Shown here piece by piece: positions 9,380-18,671 of a stretch of DNA of 64,000 nt. How positions within the stretch are numbered: the first letter of the stretch is position 1; each line of letters begins with the position of its first letter. A program made the position numbers and the translations under genes. The stretch is from CALGLS01 sp965222105 (GTDB lineage: Bacteria; Bacteroidota; Bacteroidia; Chitinophagales; Saprospiraceae): contig CBDCTQ010000022.1 of the NCBI GenBank assembly GCA_965222105.1, forward strand, positions 62,001 to 126,000, written 5' to 3'. The notes under the pieces were generated by a model. The model had not been told where the DNA came from, made no database searches, and saw only the letters and a program-made list of their open reading frames with translations.

Positions 9380-11401
9380 ATGACCAACACCCTACCAAAA
9401 TTTCAACAACAAATCCTCCAGGGCATCCCCGAACACCTCCCGCCTCACAGGCCATACCCCGCCAATGCCAACCGGGCTCCCCGCCGCAAAGACATCCTCA
9501 CCCTGGCGGAAAAAAAGCTGGCGCTTCGCAATGCGCTGCGTTATTTTCCACGCAAGTGGCATAGTGAATTGGCTCCCGATTTTGCTGACGAACTCAACAC
9601 CACCGGTCGTATATATATGTATCGCTTCAAACCCGGATACAAAATGCATGCTCGTCCCATTTCGGATTACCCGGCCCGGTCGCGCCATGCGGCAGCCATC
9701 ATGCTCATGATCCAGAACAACCTCGACCCTGCTGTGGCTCAGCACCCTGAAGAGTTGATCACCTATGGTGGCAATGGCGCCGTATTTCAAAACTGGGCGC
9801 AGTACCTCCTCACCATGCAGTATCTGGCCAACATGACCGAAGAACAAACCCTTCACATGTATTCCGGCCATCCGATGGGGTTGTTTCCATCCTCCAAAGA
9901 AGCGCCACGGGTGGTGGTGACCAACGGCATGATGATCCCCAACTACTCCAGCCCCGACGATTGGGAGCGCTACAATGCCCTCGGTGTCACTCAATACGGT
10001 CAAATGACGGCGGGCTCCTACATGTACATCGGGCCCCAGGGCATCGTGCATGGGACCGCCATCACGGTGATGAATGCTTTTCGCAAAACCTTGCAGCCCG
10101 GTGAGTCGCCTGTCGGCAAAATTTTTCTGACGGCCGGGCTGGGAGGCATGAGTGGTGCTCAACCCAAAGCCGGGAACATAGCGGGCTGTATCACCGTCTG
10201 TGCCGAAGTCAATAACAATGCTGCTACAAAACGCCACGAACAGGGTTGGGTCGACGTATTGATCGACAACATGGATGACCTGGTATCCACCGTCAGAAAA
10301 GCTGTAACTGAAAAAGCGGTGATGTCCATCGCCTTTCATGGCAATGTAGTCGACGTTTGGGAACGTTTTTACGACGAAGCTATTTACATTCATCTGGGCT
10401 CCGATCAGACTTCTCTCCACAACCCCTGGTCGGGTGGTTACTACCCGGCGGGGTTGACCTATGAGCAATCAAACGAACTCATGCGCGACGATCCCGACGC
10501 CTTCAAACGAAAAGTGCAGGAGTCTCTACGCCGCCATGCCGAAGCTATCAACCGGCACACGGCCCGTGGCACCTATTTTTTCGACTACGGCAATGCCTTT
10601 TTGCTGGAGGCCTCCCGGGCTGGGGCCGACATCATGGCCGAGGACGGCCTTCGTTTTCGATACCCCTCTTATGTGCAGGACATTCTTGGGCCCATGTGTT
10701 TCGACTATGGATTTGGGCCCTTCCGATGGGTATGCACTTCTGGCGATCCCAATGACCTGGATACCACCGACCGCATCGCAAAAGAAGTCATGCAAGCGAT
10801 CGTCAAAACCGCTCCGCCCGAAATACAACAACAGATGCAGGACAACATCAAATGGATCACCGATGCCAAAGCCAATAAGCTGGTGGTGGGCTCGCAGGCC
10901 CGTATCCTGTATGCCGATGCCGAAGGGCGGATCAAAATAGCCACGGCATTTAACAATGCTATTGCGAAAGGAGAGATTTCGGCGCCTATTGTTTTAGGCC
11001 GCGACCACCACGACGTAAGCGGTACCGACTCCCCCTTTCGGGAAACCAGCAACATTTACGACGGCAGCCGCTTTACGGCCGACATGGCCATCCACAACGT
11101 AATCGGTGATGGCTTTCGCGGGGCCACCTGGGTATCGATCCACAATGGAGGTGGGGTAGGATGGGGTGAAGTGATCAACGGCGGTTTCGGAATGGTACTG
11201 GACGGCACACCCGAAGCACAACGACGACTCAGCCAAATGCTGTTTTACGACGTCAACAATGGCATTGCCCGGCGCGCCTGGGCACGCAATGAAGAGGCCC
11301 TCTTCGCCCTCCAAAGAGAAATGGAACGTACACCCACCCTCCAGGTCACCCTGCCCAACACGGTAGAAGAAGATATTCTGGAAAAGGCAATAAATAAGTA
11401 G
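9380..11401 (+). CDS. hutU: Urocanate hydratase, long form
   Basis: This NAD+-dependent enzyme turns urocanate into imidazolonepropionate, directly after HutH in the pathway. Conserved motifs include the N-terminal YGGNGAVFQNW, the glycine-rich GLGGMSGAQPKA segment of the NAD-binding domain, QTSLHNPWSGGYYPAGLT, and FGPFRWVCTSGDPNDL, which carries the conserved Cys. The protein has 673 residues, longer than the roughly 550-residue bacterial form and close in length to the vertebrate-type enzyme; this longer class is known from Bacteroidota. The ATG at 9380 starts directly before the conserved N-terminus. It is co-directional with hutH, and the transcript ends at the hairpin immediately after the stop codon. 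Confidence 0.95.
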   Translation: MTNTLPKFQQQILQGIPEHLPPHRPYPANANRAPRRKDILTLAEKKLALRNALRYFPRKWHSELAPDFADELNTTGRIYMYRFKPGYKMHARPISDYPARSRHAAAIMLMIQNNLDPAVAQHPEELITYGGNGAVFQNWAQYLLTMQYLANMTEEQTLHMYSGHPMGLFPSSKEAPRVVVTNGMMIPNYSSPDDWERYNALGVTQYGQMTAGSYMYIGPQGIVHGTAITVMNAFRKTLQPGESPVGKIFLTAGLGGMSGAQPKAGNIAGCITVCAEVNNNAATKRHEQGWVDVLIDNMDDLVSTVRKAVTEKAVMSIAFHGNVVDVWERFYDEAIYIHLGSDQTSLHNPWSGGYYPAGLTYEQSNELMRDDPDAFKRKVQESLRRHAEAINRHTARGTYFFDYGNAFLLEASRAGADIMAEDGLRFRYPSYVQDILGPMCFDYGFGPFRWVCTSGDPNDLDTTDRIAKEVMQAIVKTAPPEIQQQMQDNIKWITDAKANKLVVGSQARILYADAEGRIKIATAFNNAIAKGEISAPIVLGRDHHDVSGTDSPFRETSNIYDGSRFTADMAIHNVIGDGFRGATWVSIHNGGGVGWGEVINGGFGMVLDGTPEAQRRLSQMLFYDVNNGIARRAWARNEEALFALQREMERTPTLQVTLPNTVEEDILEKAINK

Positions 11402-11402
11402 C

Positions 11403-11446
11403 GGCGAACCTGCCTGCCGTGCCTTAGTTAGGCAGGTTTATTCGCC
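11403..11446 (+). terminator. Hairpin terminator after hutU
   Basis: A nested inverted repeat begins two bases after the hutU stop. The inner arms AACCTGCCT (11407-11415) and AGGCAGGTT (11430-11438) are perfectly complementary, and outer GGCGAA pairs with TTCGCC. The T-run is short, so termination is inferred from position. The CCTGCC/GGCAGG core recurs after other genes in this window. Confidence 0.6.
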
Positions 11447-11584
11447 AAGCTCCCAAAACTTTCCAAAAACTGGAAAGTTGACAAACAATTGCCCTTGCAA
11501 AACCCCTTCATGCACGCTATGAAGACGACAGGTTTAGTTTACCTAAGCTCAGTGAACTACTGGCCTACAAACTAAGTTTCCGAT

Positions 11585-11648
11585 CAGCACATCAGCACAT
11601 CAGCACATCAGCACATCAGCACATCAGCACATCAGCACATCAGCACAT
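11585..11648. repeat. 8-bp tandem repeat, eight perfect copies
   Basis: The unit CAGCACAT is repeated eight times without mismatch from 11585 to 11648, followed after a short interruption by one more copy. It lies between the hutU terminator and the 3' end of a minus-strand small gene, so it is noncoding. A unit not divisible by three with perfect copies is typical of slippage-prone microsatellites. A short related stretch (CAGCACATCA) occurs near 25030. Confidence 0.9.
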
Positions 11649-11668
11649 CAATCATCAGCACATCAACA

Positions 11669-11944
11669 CTAAACCAACCACTCCACCCTTCCCCCCATCA
11701 CCCCAAGATAAACCACCAAAGCCAGCAGGGGAGCCAGTACCGACACCCCCATCATATAAAAATACTTCCGGGGTACACGCGAAGGCTCTATCCATTCCAC
11801 GATAAGTGATACCAGGAGGATCACCAAAAAAACACCTGCCAGAAGTATGCTCATCAGCGACCCAAGATAGTCGTCGTACAACCACAGCCCCAGGTAACAG
11901 ACAAATTGTATTAAAAAAAATTCTATTGGTCGGATCGATAACAT
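11669..11944 (-). CDS. Small membrane protein of unknown function
   Basis: This is a 91-residue protein with three predicted membrane helices: IEFFLIQFVCYLGLWLY near the N-terminus, LMSILLAGVFLVILLVSLIV in the middle and YMMGVSVLAPLLALVVYLGV at the end. A charged linker (EWIEPSRVPRKY) separates helices two and three. I do not recognise a family. The ATG at 11944 is the first in frame. A larger overlapping minus-strand frame in the same region has no protein-like character and was discarded. The gene is divergent from the secreted subtilase, sharing a roughly 110-base intergenic region that contains a perfect 12-bp palindrome. Confidence 0.7.
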   Translation of the reverse strand: MLSIRPIEFFLIQFVCYLGLWLYDDYLGSLMSILLAGVFLVILLVSLIVEWIEPSRVPRKYFYMMGVSVLAPLLALVVYLGVMGGRVEWLV

Positions 11945-11958
11945 GAATCTGACTTTTG

Positions 11959-11989
11959 TTGGTATACCAAATGCTAATTACTACCTTTG
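11959..11989 (+). promoter_or_regulatory. Bacteroidota-type promoter for the T9SS subtilase, overlapping a palindrome
   Basis: A TTGG element at 11959-11962 is followed after a 19-base spacer by TACCTTTG at 11982-11989, matching the Bacteroidota -33/-7 pattern (TTG, TAnnTTTG). The start codon at 12054 lies about 65 bases downstream. The -33 element is part of the perfect palindrome TTGGTATACCAA (11959-11970), a possible operator. Confidence 0.6.
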
Positions 11990-12053
11990 AAGAACCACAC
12001 AAATCTACGGAAATGGTGAAGACTTTATTAACCATATCAAACCAACCAACGAG

Positions 12054-15000
12054 ATGATTAAAAATTACACCCTTCTTTTTTTGGCCCTGATCTCCTCCTT
12101 TTTGCTTCAGGCACAGCAATGGAATGAAGGCATCCTTTCGCAAAAACTCCAAAACGCTTTATTAGAATCGCCGGATGACCAGCAGCTCGTATACGTTCAG
12201 TTGGCGGACCGGATCGATGTAAAAGCACTTGAAACGGAATTTATTGCCAAAAACCTGCTCATCGAAGAGCGGGTACACATCTTGATCACAACCCTTAAAA
12301 ATAAGGCCAGCCAATCACAGCCAGCATTGATAAACTATCTAAGCAACCTGCCGGGGGCCGACCCCACCACCATCCGGCCCTTTTGGATCAGCAATGTCGT
12401 TTTCGTACAAGCCACTTCCCAGGCCATTTCCAACATCAGCCATCGCCCTGATGTATTTTGGATCGATCTCAATGTCGAAAATGTGATGGACGAATATGTG
12501 AATCTGGACTGCGAAATGCCCCCCTCTCCCAATGGAACGGAGCCCGGTCTGGAAGCAATTGATGCCCCAGCTCTCTGGGCAATGGGCTACACCGGCTACG
12601 GCCAGGTGGCATTCACCGCTGACACCGGCATCGAACCCAACCATCCTGCAATAGACTTCAAATATCGGGGTTATTACGTCGACCATTCGGAAACCTGGGT
12701 TGAATTCAACGATTTTGGTGTGGTAACCGGAAATACTACGCCTTCCGAATGTGGCGACCACGGCAACCACACCATCGGCACCGTGCTGGGACTCGACCGC
12801 AACGTCAACGACACCATAGGGGTAGCATTCAACGCCCAGTGGATCGGCACGGCCATTCTTTGCGGCATTGGCACCGTCGATAACATTGCCGCCTTCCAGT
12901 GGGCTTTGGATCCCGACAACAATACTTCTACAACCGAAGATATGCCCGACGTCATCAACAACTCCTGGCGCGATCCTTCAATAGCGGGCAACGACTGCTT
13001 CAGCGTTTACGTCGATGCCCTCAACGCTCTGGAAGCAGCCGGTATCGCCAACATTTTTTCAGCCGGCAACGAAGGCCCCGGAGTCAGTACCATCACCCCG
13101 CCCCACAACATCAACACCGACACCTTCAACTGTTTTACGGTGGGCGCCCTCAATGGCAACATCTCTACGTTTCCCATCACCGATTTTTCCAGCCGTGGGC
13201 CATCCGATTGTGGTGGCGCAGGATCTCTGCTCATCAAACCCGAAGTATCGGCACCCGGTGAGTCAGTCCGCTCCTGCGAACACAATGGTTCATACGGCCA
13301 AAAAAGCGGAACCTCCATGGCCGCACCCCATGTGGCCGGTGCGGTATTGTTGTTGAAAGAAGCCTTTCCCTACCTTACGGGAAAAGACCTGCTGAGAGCT
13401 ATTTATCACAGCTGTGTCGATTTGGGAGAAATAGGGGAGGACAACACCTACGGCATGGGCATCATTAATGTATTGGATGCTTTCAATCTTTTGATCGATC
13501 AGGGACATGTGCCTGCTTCACCACATGTTGACAACGATGCCTTGCTGGTTGGGTTGCCACTGGACGAATTGTACTGTGAAGGCAGTTTTGCCGGCTCCAT
13601 TGTTTTTGAAAATGCCGGAATGGCTCCCCTCACAAGCCTTGAAATAAACTATACCATTAAAGACCAAACCGGAGCCCTCATCGCAGAAGAACAGGCTCTT
13701 TGGACCGATTCTTTAAACACCCGCGAACGAGCCACCTTTTTCCTTCCGGAAATAAGCCTGACCAACGGTAATTACGAAGTGAATGTTGAACTCCTGCTTC
13801 CCAATGGCATCCCCGATGAAAAACCACTCAACAACCGGGGTAGTGCACCCTTTTCCATTTTTGAAGGCGAAAACTTCTCTTTGTCGGTGGTGAGTGTAGA
13901 TACGGCAAGCACCTGCGCTGGTGCAAGTACCTTGTTGTATTGTGACTACGAGGGGGAGGCGGGTGAGGTGTTTTGGTATAATGTTCCCATAGGTGGAGCC
14001 TCGCAAGGGCAGGGAAATTATTTTTCAACTCCCGAACAAAATTTCGATTTTACTTATTATGCCGACGTTAAAGTGACCGATTATGCCGGAAAAGTAGCAC
14101 TCGACGATGATGCCAGCGACATTGGTCAGGACAATGGCGGTATGGTGATCGATGCCCAATATCCATTTACGATCGTATCGGTGAAAGTTTATGCCGATGA
14201 GGTTGGCGCCCGATTCATTACCCTTTCCAATGAAGATGGCGATCTGATCAACCAACGGCCCTTATTTATTTCTGACCCAGGGGAGCAACGCCTCGAATTG
14301 AATTTGCCCGTACCGAAAGGAGAAAACATGGTGATCAGACAAACCTTTGGCAATCCACTTTACTACAGTACGGAAGCCGATTATCCATACGATGTGGCCG
14401 GTATTGCACAGGTCAAAACATCCACTCATCAGTTTGCTCCCAATGACACCTGGTTTTACCTCTACGACTGGGAGGTCCGCTACGATTACTTCTGTGGCAG
14501 AAAGTCCATCGACGTTCAGGTGGTGGAATCCGATAATGTCCCGGAGGTTGCCTTTGAGGCTTCCGCCGAAATAGTGGACTTCAACAACATTGAGCCGGTA
14601 CAGTTTACCGACCAATCGGTCGATGCCGTTTCCTGGTTATGGCATTTTGGCGACGGAACTTCCAGCACCGAACAACACCCCGAGCATCTTTTCGATGAAT
14701 TGGGTGTCTATACTGTTGGTCTCACTATTGTCGGACCAGACGGCTGTACCAATTCCACTACCAAAACCATTTCGGTAGAAAAGCTGGTCGATACCAAACA
14801 ACCCTTCGGAGAGGATGGATACTTGTGGGTGTACCCCAATCCGGCCAACGACCGGCTGGTGGTGGACTATCATTTTACAAAAAACAGCCCCCTGCAGCTA
14901 CAGGTCATGGATGCGCTGGGGCAAATCGTTCATACCCAAACAGGGCCGTATTACAATAGAGGACAGTTGGTTGTCGACTCGTCCAACTGGCCGGGGGGCA

Positions 15001-15062
15001 TGTATTTTGTCCTGCTTTCTGATGGCATCGACCGCGTAGTCAGCAAGGTGATCCGGCAATGA
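12054..15062 (+). CDS. Secreted S8 (subtilisin-like) serine peptidase with PKD and T9SS sorting domains
   Basis: This is an extracellular endopeptidase of 1002 residues. A signal peptide is obvious (MIKNYTLLFLALISSFLLQA then Gln). An N-terminal prodomain-like region spans about residues 25-150. The catalytic triad is complete: Asp in FTADTGIEPNHP near 190, His in GDHGNHTIG near 235, Ser in SGTSMAAPHVAG near 420. A CARDB-like region follows, then a jelly-roll-like segment, a PKD domain (WLWHFGDGTSSTEQHPEHLF, about 835-910) and a C-terminal T9SS type A sorting domain (LWVYPNPANDRLVVDY to the end). The protein is therefore predicted to cross the outer membrane by type IX secretion. It has its own promoter at 11959-11989. 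Confidence 0.93.
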   Translation: MIKNYTLLFLALISSFLLQAQQWNEGILSQKLQNALLESPDDQQLVYVQLADRIDVKALETEFIAKNLLIEERVHILITTLKNKASQSQPALINYLSNLPGADPTTIRPFWISNVVFVQATSQAISNISHRPDVFWIDLNVENVMDEYVNLDCEMPPSPNGTEPGLEAIDAPALWAMGYTGYGQVAFTADTGIEPNHPAIDFKYRGYYVDHSETWVEFNDFGVVTGNTTPSECGDHGNHTIGTVLGLDRNVNDTIGVAFNAQWIGTAILCGIGTVDNIAAFQWALDPDNNTSTTEDMPDVINNSWRDPSIAGNDCFSVYVDALNALEAAGIANIFSAGNEGPGVSTITPPHNINTDTFNCFTVGALNGNISTFPITDFSSRGPSDCGGAGSLLIKPEVSAPGESVRSCEHNGSYGQKSGTSMAAPHVAGAVLLLKEAFPYLTGKDLLRAIYHSCVDLGEIGEDNTYGMGIINVLDAFNLLIDQGHVPASPHVDNDALLVGLPLDELYCEGSFAGSIVFENAGMAPLTSLEINYTIKDQTGALIAEEQALWTDSLNTRERATFFLPEISLTNGNYEVNVELLLPNGIPDEKPLNNRGSAPFSIFEGENFSLSVVSVDTASTCAGASTLLYCDYEGEAGEVFWYNVPIGGASQGQGNYFSTPEQNFDFTYYADVKVTDYAGKVALDDDASDIGQDNGGMVIDAQYPFTIVSVKVYADEVGARFITLSNEDGDLINQRPLFISDPGEQRLELNLPVPKGENMVIRQTFGNPLYYSTEADYPYDVAGIAQVKTSTHQFAPNDTWFYLYDWEVRYDYFCGRKSIDVQVVESDNVPEVAFEASAEIVDFNNIEPVQFTDQSVDAVSWLWHFGDGTSSTEQHPEHLFDELGVYTVGLTIVGPDGCTNSTTKTISVEKLVDTKQPFGEDGYLWVYPNPANDRLVVDYHFTKNSPLQLQVMDALGQIVHTQTGPYYNRGQLVVDSSNWPGGMYFVLLSDGIDRVVSKVIRQ

Positions 15063-15294
15063 AAATTGGGTGTGGATTGGAGATTCCCATAGTCCTTTAA
15101 TCTTTAACTCACCGACAAGCGGCCGGGTTTGTTGGCACATTCTATGCCCCTGACAGATCAAATAGTGACTTTTGAGCTTTACTTAACGATCCATTGAAAG
15201 CTCATTTTACAATAAAATCCCTAATTTCGTGCGTTTTTAATTGGATCGAAGCCAAAGCATTTAATTCACTATTGCCAATAAAACCCATCTGCAT

Positions 15295-15855
15295 ATGTCA
15301 GGAAAATGGATGATCTTAGGTCTTTTGTTAGTTGTGGTTGCCGGATCGGAGGCACAAAAAATGACTCCCCGCGGTATCCAGGATACCCTGAATGAACCGA
15401 AGGACACCTTACTGAAGGAAGACCCCTTTGAGCAGCAATATCAAAAAAACATCCTGAAATCGCGGATAAACGGGATATACATACCAAAAGACCTCTACGA
15501 CAGCTTTGAACAACTGAAGCGATTGATGGACCAACCCACCCTCCTTCAATTTCAAACCCTCCCCGAAGAACGGGCCGGCCGAAAACTCTATCTCGTCATG
15601 TGGCTCGTCGAAAACTGGCATTTCCGCGAAGGTTCCCGACTTTCTCATCTCATCCGGCAATTGGGTATCACCTACCCGGAACATATGGCGCATTTTATCG
15701 TTATCACCTTTCATCGACACCTCAACAAGAAAGACCTCGGCATTAAAGAAAGGGTCGAATTTTACAAGGAAAAAGAAAAAGAGGCTTTCGAAAAGACTAA
15801 GAAAAACCAGAAGAAAGAGGTGATCCACGAAGAAAAACGGAAGCGGAAACAGTAG
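15295..15855 (+). CDS. Small exported protein, DUF6794-like
   Basis: The 186-residue product has a short signal peptide (MILGLLLVVVAGSEA then Gln-Lys). The central region, about residues 60-150 (NGIYIPKDLYDSFEQLKR, GRKLYLVMWLVENW, GSRLSHLIRQLGITYPEHMA), looks like the small alpha-helical domain often labelled DUF6794 in Bacteroidota; I recall this and have not checked it. The C-terminal 35 residues are a strongly basic Lys/Glu coiled stretch. No catalytic residues are evident and the function is unknown. It stands alone between the subtilase and topA. Confidence 0.75.
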   Translation: MSGKWMILGLLLVVVAGSEAQKMTPRGIQDTLNEPKDTLLKEDPFEQQYQKNILKSRINGIYIPKDLYDSFEQLKRLMDQPTLLQFQTLPEERAGRKLYLVMWLVENWHFREGSRLSHLIRQLGITYPEHMAHFIVITFHRHLNKKDLGIKERVEFYKEKEKEAFEKTKKNQKKEVIHEEKRKRKQ

Positions 15856-15965
15856 TAATATCCATCTCTTCCCGGATTGTGGCAAATTTCCTTCTTTCGT
15901 GGAACCATGATCCCGGGACAATCGCTTGGTTTTTTCCAAAAACAATAGTACAAACCTGAATTTTT

Positions 15966-15995
15966 TTTGTAGATGATGCATTATTTATACCTTTG
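15966..15995 (+). promoter_or_regulatory. Bacteroidota-type promoter upstream of topA
   Basis: TTTG at 15966-15969, an 18-base spacer and TACCTTTG at 15988-15995 fit the TTTG/TAnnTTTG pattern. The predicted transcript would start near 16002 and have a leader of about 85 bases. The leader contains a small GGGTC/GACCC hairpin at about 16038-16052. Confidence 0.6.
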
Positions 15996-16085
15996 CACTC
16001 CTGTTTTGAAATAAATTTTTAAATAACAATATGCTTCCGGGTCGGCATGACCCAGAGTACTAATCACAAAAACGGAACACCCGTT

Positions 16086-18623
16086 ATGGCAAAAAATTTA
16101 TTGATTGTAGAGTCTCCGGCTAAAGCCAAAACCATTGAAAAGATTTTAGGGGGCGACTTCACTGTCAAATCCAGTTTTGGACACGTGCGCGACCTCGACA
16201 AAGGGGAAAATAGTGTCGACGTCGAAAACGAATTCAAACCCAGATACGTAGTCACTCCTGAAAAGAAGAAAGTTGTCAAAAGCCTGAAAGAAGAGGCAAA
16301 AAAGGTAGATGAAGTATGGCTCGCTACGGATGAAGACCGCGAAGGAGAAGCCATCTCCTGGCACCTGTGCAAGGTATTGGGGCTGGATGAGGCTACCACC
16401 AAACGGATCGTCTTTCGCGAAATCACCAAACCCGCCATTCAAAAGGCCATCACCCAACCCCGGACGGTCGACATCAACCTCGTCAATGCGCAACAGGCAA
16501 GGCGCGTACTTGACCGGCTCGTCGGATTTGAATTGTCCGGCATTCTTTGGCGAAAAGTCAAAGGAAAACTATCAGCCGGAAGGGTGCAAAGCGTAGCCGT
16601 CAAACTGATCGTTGAACGGGAGCGCGAGATCCAACGATTTCAGACAAAGAGCTTCTTCAAAATAACGGCCCAGTTCAACGTCCAGAACGAACAGGGAAAA
16701 ATGGTACGCCTCAAAGCCCAAATGCCTACCCAGTTCGACTCCGAACAGGATGCTCACACCTTTCTGACCAATTGCATCGGCGCCGAATACCGCATCGAAA
16801 ACATCGAGGTCAAACCTCTCAAACGGCGCCCTACCGCTCCCTTCACCACTTCCACCTTACAGCAGGAGGCCAGCCGCAAGCTCGGTTTTTCGGTAAAGCG
16901 AACTATGATCAACGCTCAAAAACTCTACGAACAGGGGTTCATCACTTACATGCGTACCGACAGTGTCAACCTCTCGGAAACAGCATTGCAGTCGATAGCC
17001 GATGAGATCGTCAAAAATTACGGTCAGCAGTACCTCCACACCCGCCGGTTCAAAAGCAAAAAGCAATTGGCCCAGGAAGCACACGAAGCCATCCGACCCA
17101 CTTATATCGACCGCCAGACCGTGACCTCCGACCGCGACCAGCAACGCCTGTATGAGCTCATCTGGAAACGCACCATCGCCTCTCAAATGGCCGATGCGCA
17201 ACTGGAAAAAACCATTGCCACCATCGGCATCTCCTCCCAGCCCGACGCCCGCCTCAGAGCGGAAGGGGAAGTCCTCAAATTCGACGGTTTCCTCAAGGTT
17301 TACCTCGTATCGAAAGGCGATGATGAAGAAGATGACGACACAAAAGGCATCCTCCCGCCGCTTCACGTGGATCAGCAGTTGCGCTTGCACGAAATGCTGG
17401 GCACCGAGCGGTTTACCCGGCCTCCTGCGCGATTCACCGAAGCAGGGCTGGTCAAAAAAATGGAAGAATTGGGCATAGGCCGCCCCTCCACCTATGCGCC
17501 TACCATCAGCAAAATTATGGAACCCGACAGAGGATACGTAACAAAAGAGACGAGGGAAGGGGTAGAGCGGAACTATAGCGTCGTTTCGCTCAAAAACGAT
17601 CAGGTAAGCCAAAAAACGGAAATGGAAAGGACTGGCTCTTTCTCCAACCGGCTCGTACCCAGCGACATGGGCATGGTCGTCGTCGATTTCCTCACCGAGC
17701 ACTTCGACAACATCATGAACTACAGCTTCACTGCCGACATCGAAAAGCAGTTCGACCACATAGCCGCCGGCGGACAACGTTGGACGGAAATGCTCGACGA
17801 ATTCTACGACCCCTTCCACCACAAAGTGGAAAAAACACTTGAAGAAGCAGAACGAGCAAACGGCGAACGCATCCTGGGTAAAGATCCCGAATCGGGCCGC
17901 ACCGTACTCATCCGCCTTACCCGATTTGGTCGGCCCGTAGCCCAGATAGGCGCTCCCGACGAATTGGAAGAGGATGAAAAACCACGCTACGGCAATCTGC
18001 GCCCCGGGCAGTCGATGGAAACCCTTACCTTCGAGGATGCACTCGAATTGTTCAAGCTCCCCAAAACAGTGGGCGAATACGAGGGCAAGGAAGTCATCGT
18101 GGCGGTGGGCCGCTTTGGTCCTTACGTCAAATTTGGCGAGACCTTTATATCGATTCCCAAAGGCGAGGACCCCCTGGAAGTGCAAATGAACCGGGCCATA
18201 GAACTGATCGAAGAACGCAAAAAGGCCGATGCACCCATTGGCTCCTATAATGGTATTCCCTACACGATGGGCAAAGGACGATTCGGGCCCTACATCAAAT
18301 GGAACGAGATGTTCGTCAACATTCCCAAGCGCTTCGATCCCGAAAATCTCAGCGTCGACGAGGCCCACGAACTCATTGCCGCCAAGATAGAAAAGGAAGC
18401 CAATCGCTATATCCAAAAATGGGAAGAAGAAAATATTGCCATAGAAAATGGACGCTGGGGCCCCTTCATTCGCTTTGGCAAAAAGTCGGTCAAAATACCC
18501 AAAGTCAACGATGAGCGGATTACACCTGAGGCGGCCAAGGAAATGTCATTGGAGGAAGTCAAAGAATTGATCGAGGCCGAAATACCCAACGCCTTTGCCA
18601 AGAAAAAAAGAAAGAAAAAATAG
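16086..18623 (+). CDS. topA: DNA topoisomerase I
   Basis: This type IA topoisomerase relaxes negative supercoils through a 5'-phosphotyrosine intermediate. The protein begins with the Toprim domain (MAKNLLIVESPAKAKTIEK, then ATDEDREGEAISWHL with the metal-binding acidic residues). The active-site Tyr is in GFITYMRTDSVNLS near residue 287, and GRPSTYAPTISKI is also conserved. The last 190 residues hold glycine-aromatic repeats (GRFGPYVKFGE, GRFGPYIKWNE, GRWGPFIRFGK) in place of Cys4 zinc fingers, as usual in Bacteroidota. I chose the ATG at 16086 because it is immediately followed by the conserved start; an in-frame ATG at 16047 would add 13 unrelated residues. The tail is lysine-rich (KKKRKKK). 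Confidence 0.96.
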   Translation: MAKNLLIVESPAKAKTIEKILGGDFTVKSSFGHVRDLDKGENSVDVENEFKPRYVVTPEKKKVVKSLKEEAKKVDEVWLATDEDREGEAISWHLCKVLGLDEATTKRIVFREITKPAIQKAITQPRTVDINLVNAQQARRVLDRLVGFELSGILWRKVKGKLSAGRVQSVAVKLIVEREREIQRFQTKSFFKITAQFNVQNEQGKMVRLKAQMPTQFDSEQDAHTFLTNCIGAEYRIENIEVKPLKRRPTAPFTTSTLQQEASRKLGFSVKRTMINAQKLYEQGFITYMRTDSVNLSETALQSIADEIVKNYGQQYLHTRRFKSKKQLAQEAHEAIRPTYIDRQTVTSDRDQQRLYELIWKRTIASQMADAQLEKTIATIGISSQPDARLRAEGEVLKFDGFLKVYLVSKGDDEEDDDTKGILPPLHVDQQLRLHEMLGTERFTRPPARFTEAGLVKKMEELGIGRPSTYAPTISKIMEPDRGYVTKETREGVERNYSVVSLKNDQVSQKTEMERTGSFSNRLVPSDMGMVVVDFLTEHFDNIMNYSFTADIEKQFDHIAAGGQRWTEMLDEFYDPFHHKVEKTLEEAERANGERILGKDPESGRTVLIRLTRFGRPVAQIGAPDELEEDEKPRYGNLRPGQSMETLTFEDALELFKLPKTVGEYEGKEVIVAVGRFGPYVKFGETFISIPKGEDPLEVQMNRAIELIEERKKADAPIGSYNGIPYTMGKGRFGPYIKWNEMFVNIPKRFDPENLSVDEAHELIAAKIEKEANRYIQKWEEENIAIENGRWGPFIRFGKKSVKIPKVNDERITPEAAKEMSLEEVKELIEAEIPNAFAKKKRKKK

Positions 18624-18636
18624 GCCAAAAACGCGC

Positions 18637-18661
18637 ACCTGCCGGGGAGGCAGGTTTTGTT
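18637..18661 (+). terminator. Terminator between convergent topA and lpxB
   Basis: The perfect 7-bp arms ACCTGCC (18637-18643) and GGCAGGT (18649-18655) enclose a GGGGA loop and are followed by TTTTGTT. The hairpin lies just after topA and just before the lpxB stop codon, so it can serve topA and possibly both strands. Confidence 0.75.
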
Positions 18662-18671
18662 ACATAGCAAA

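Noticed and set aside
11585..11665. CRISPR-like array
   Set aside because: The unit is 8 bp and contiguous, without spacers; it is a microsatellite.
16857..18416. A 519-codon minus-strand open frame
   Set aside because: It lies entirely inside topA on the opposite strand, and its Phe/His-rich composition is that of an antisense shadow.
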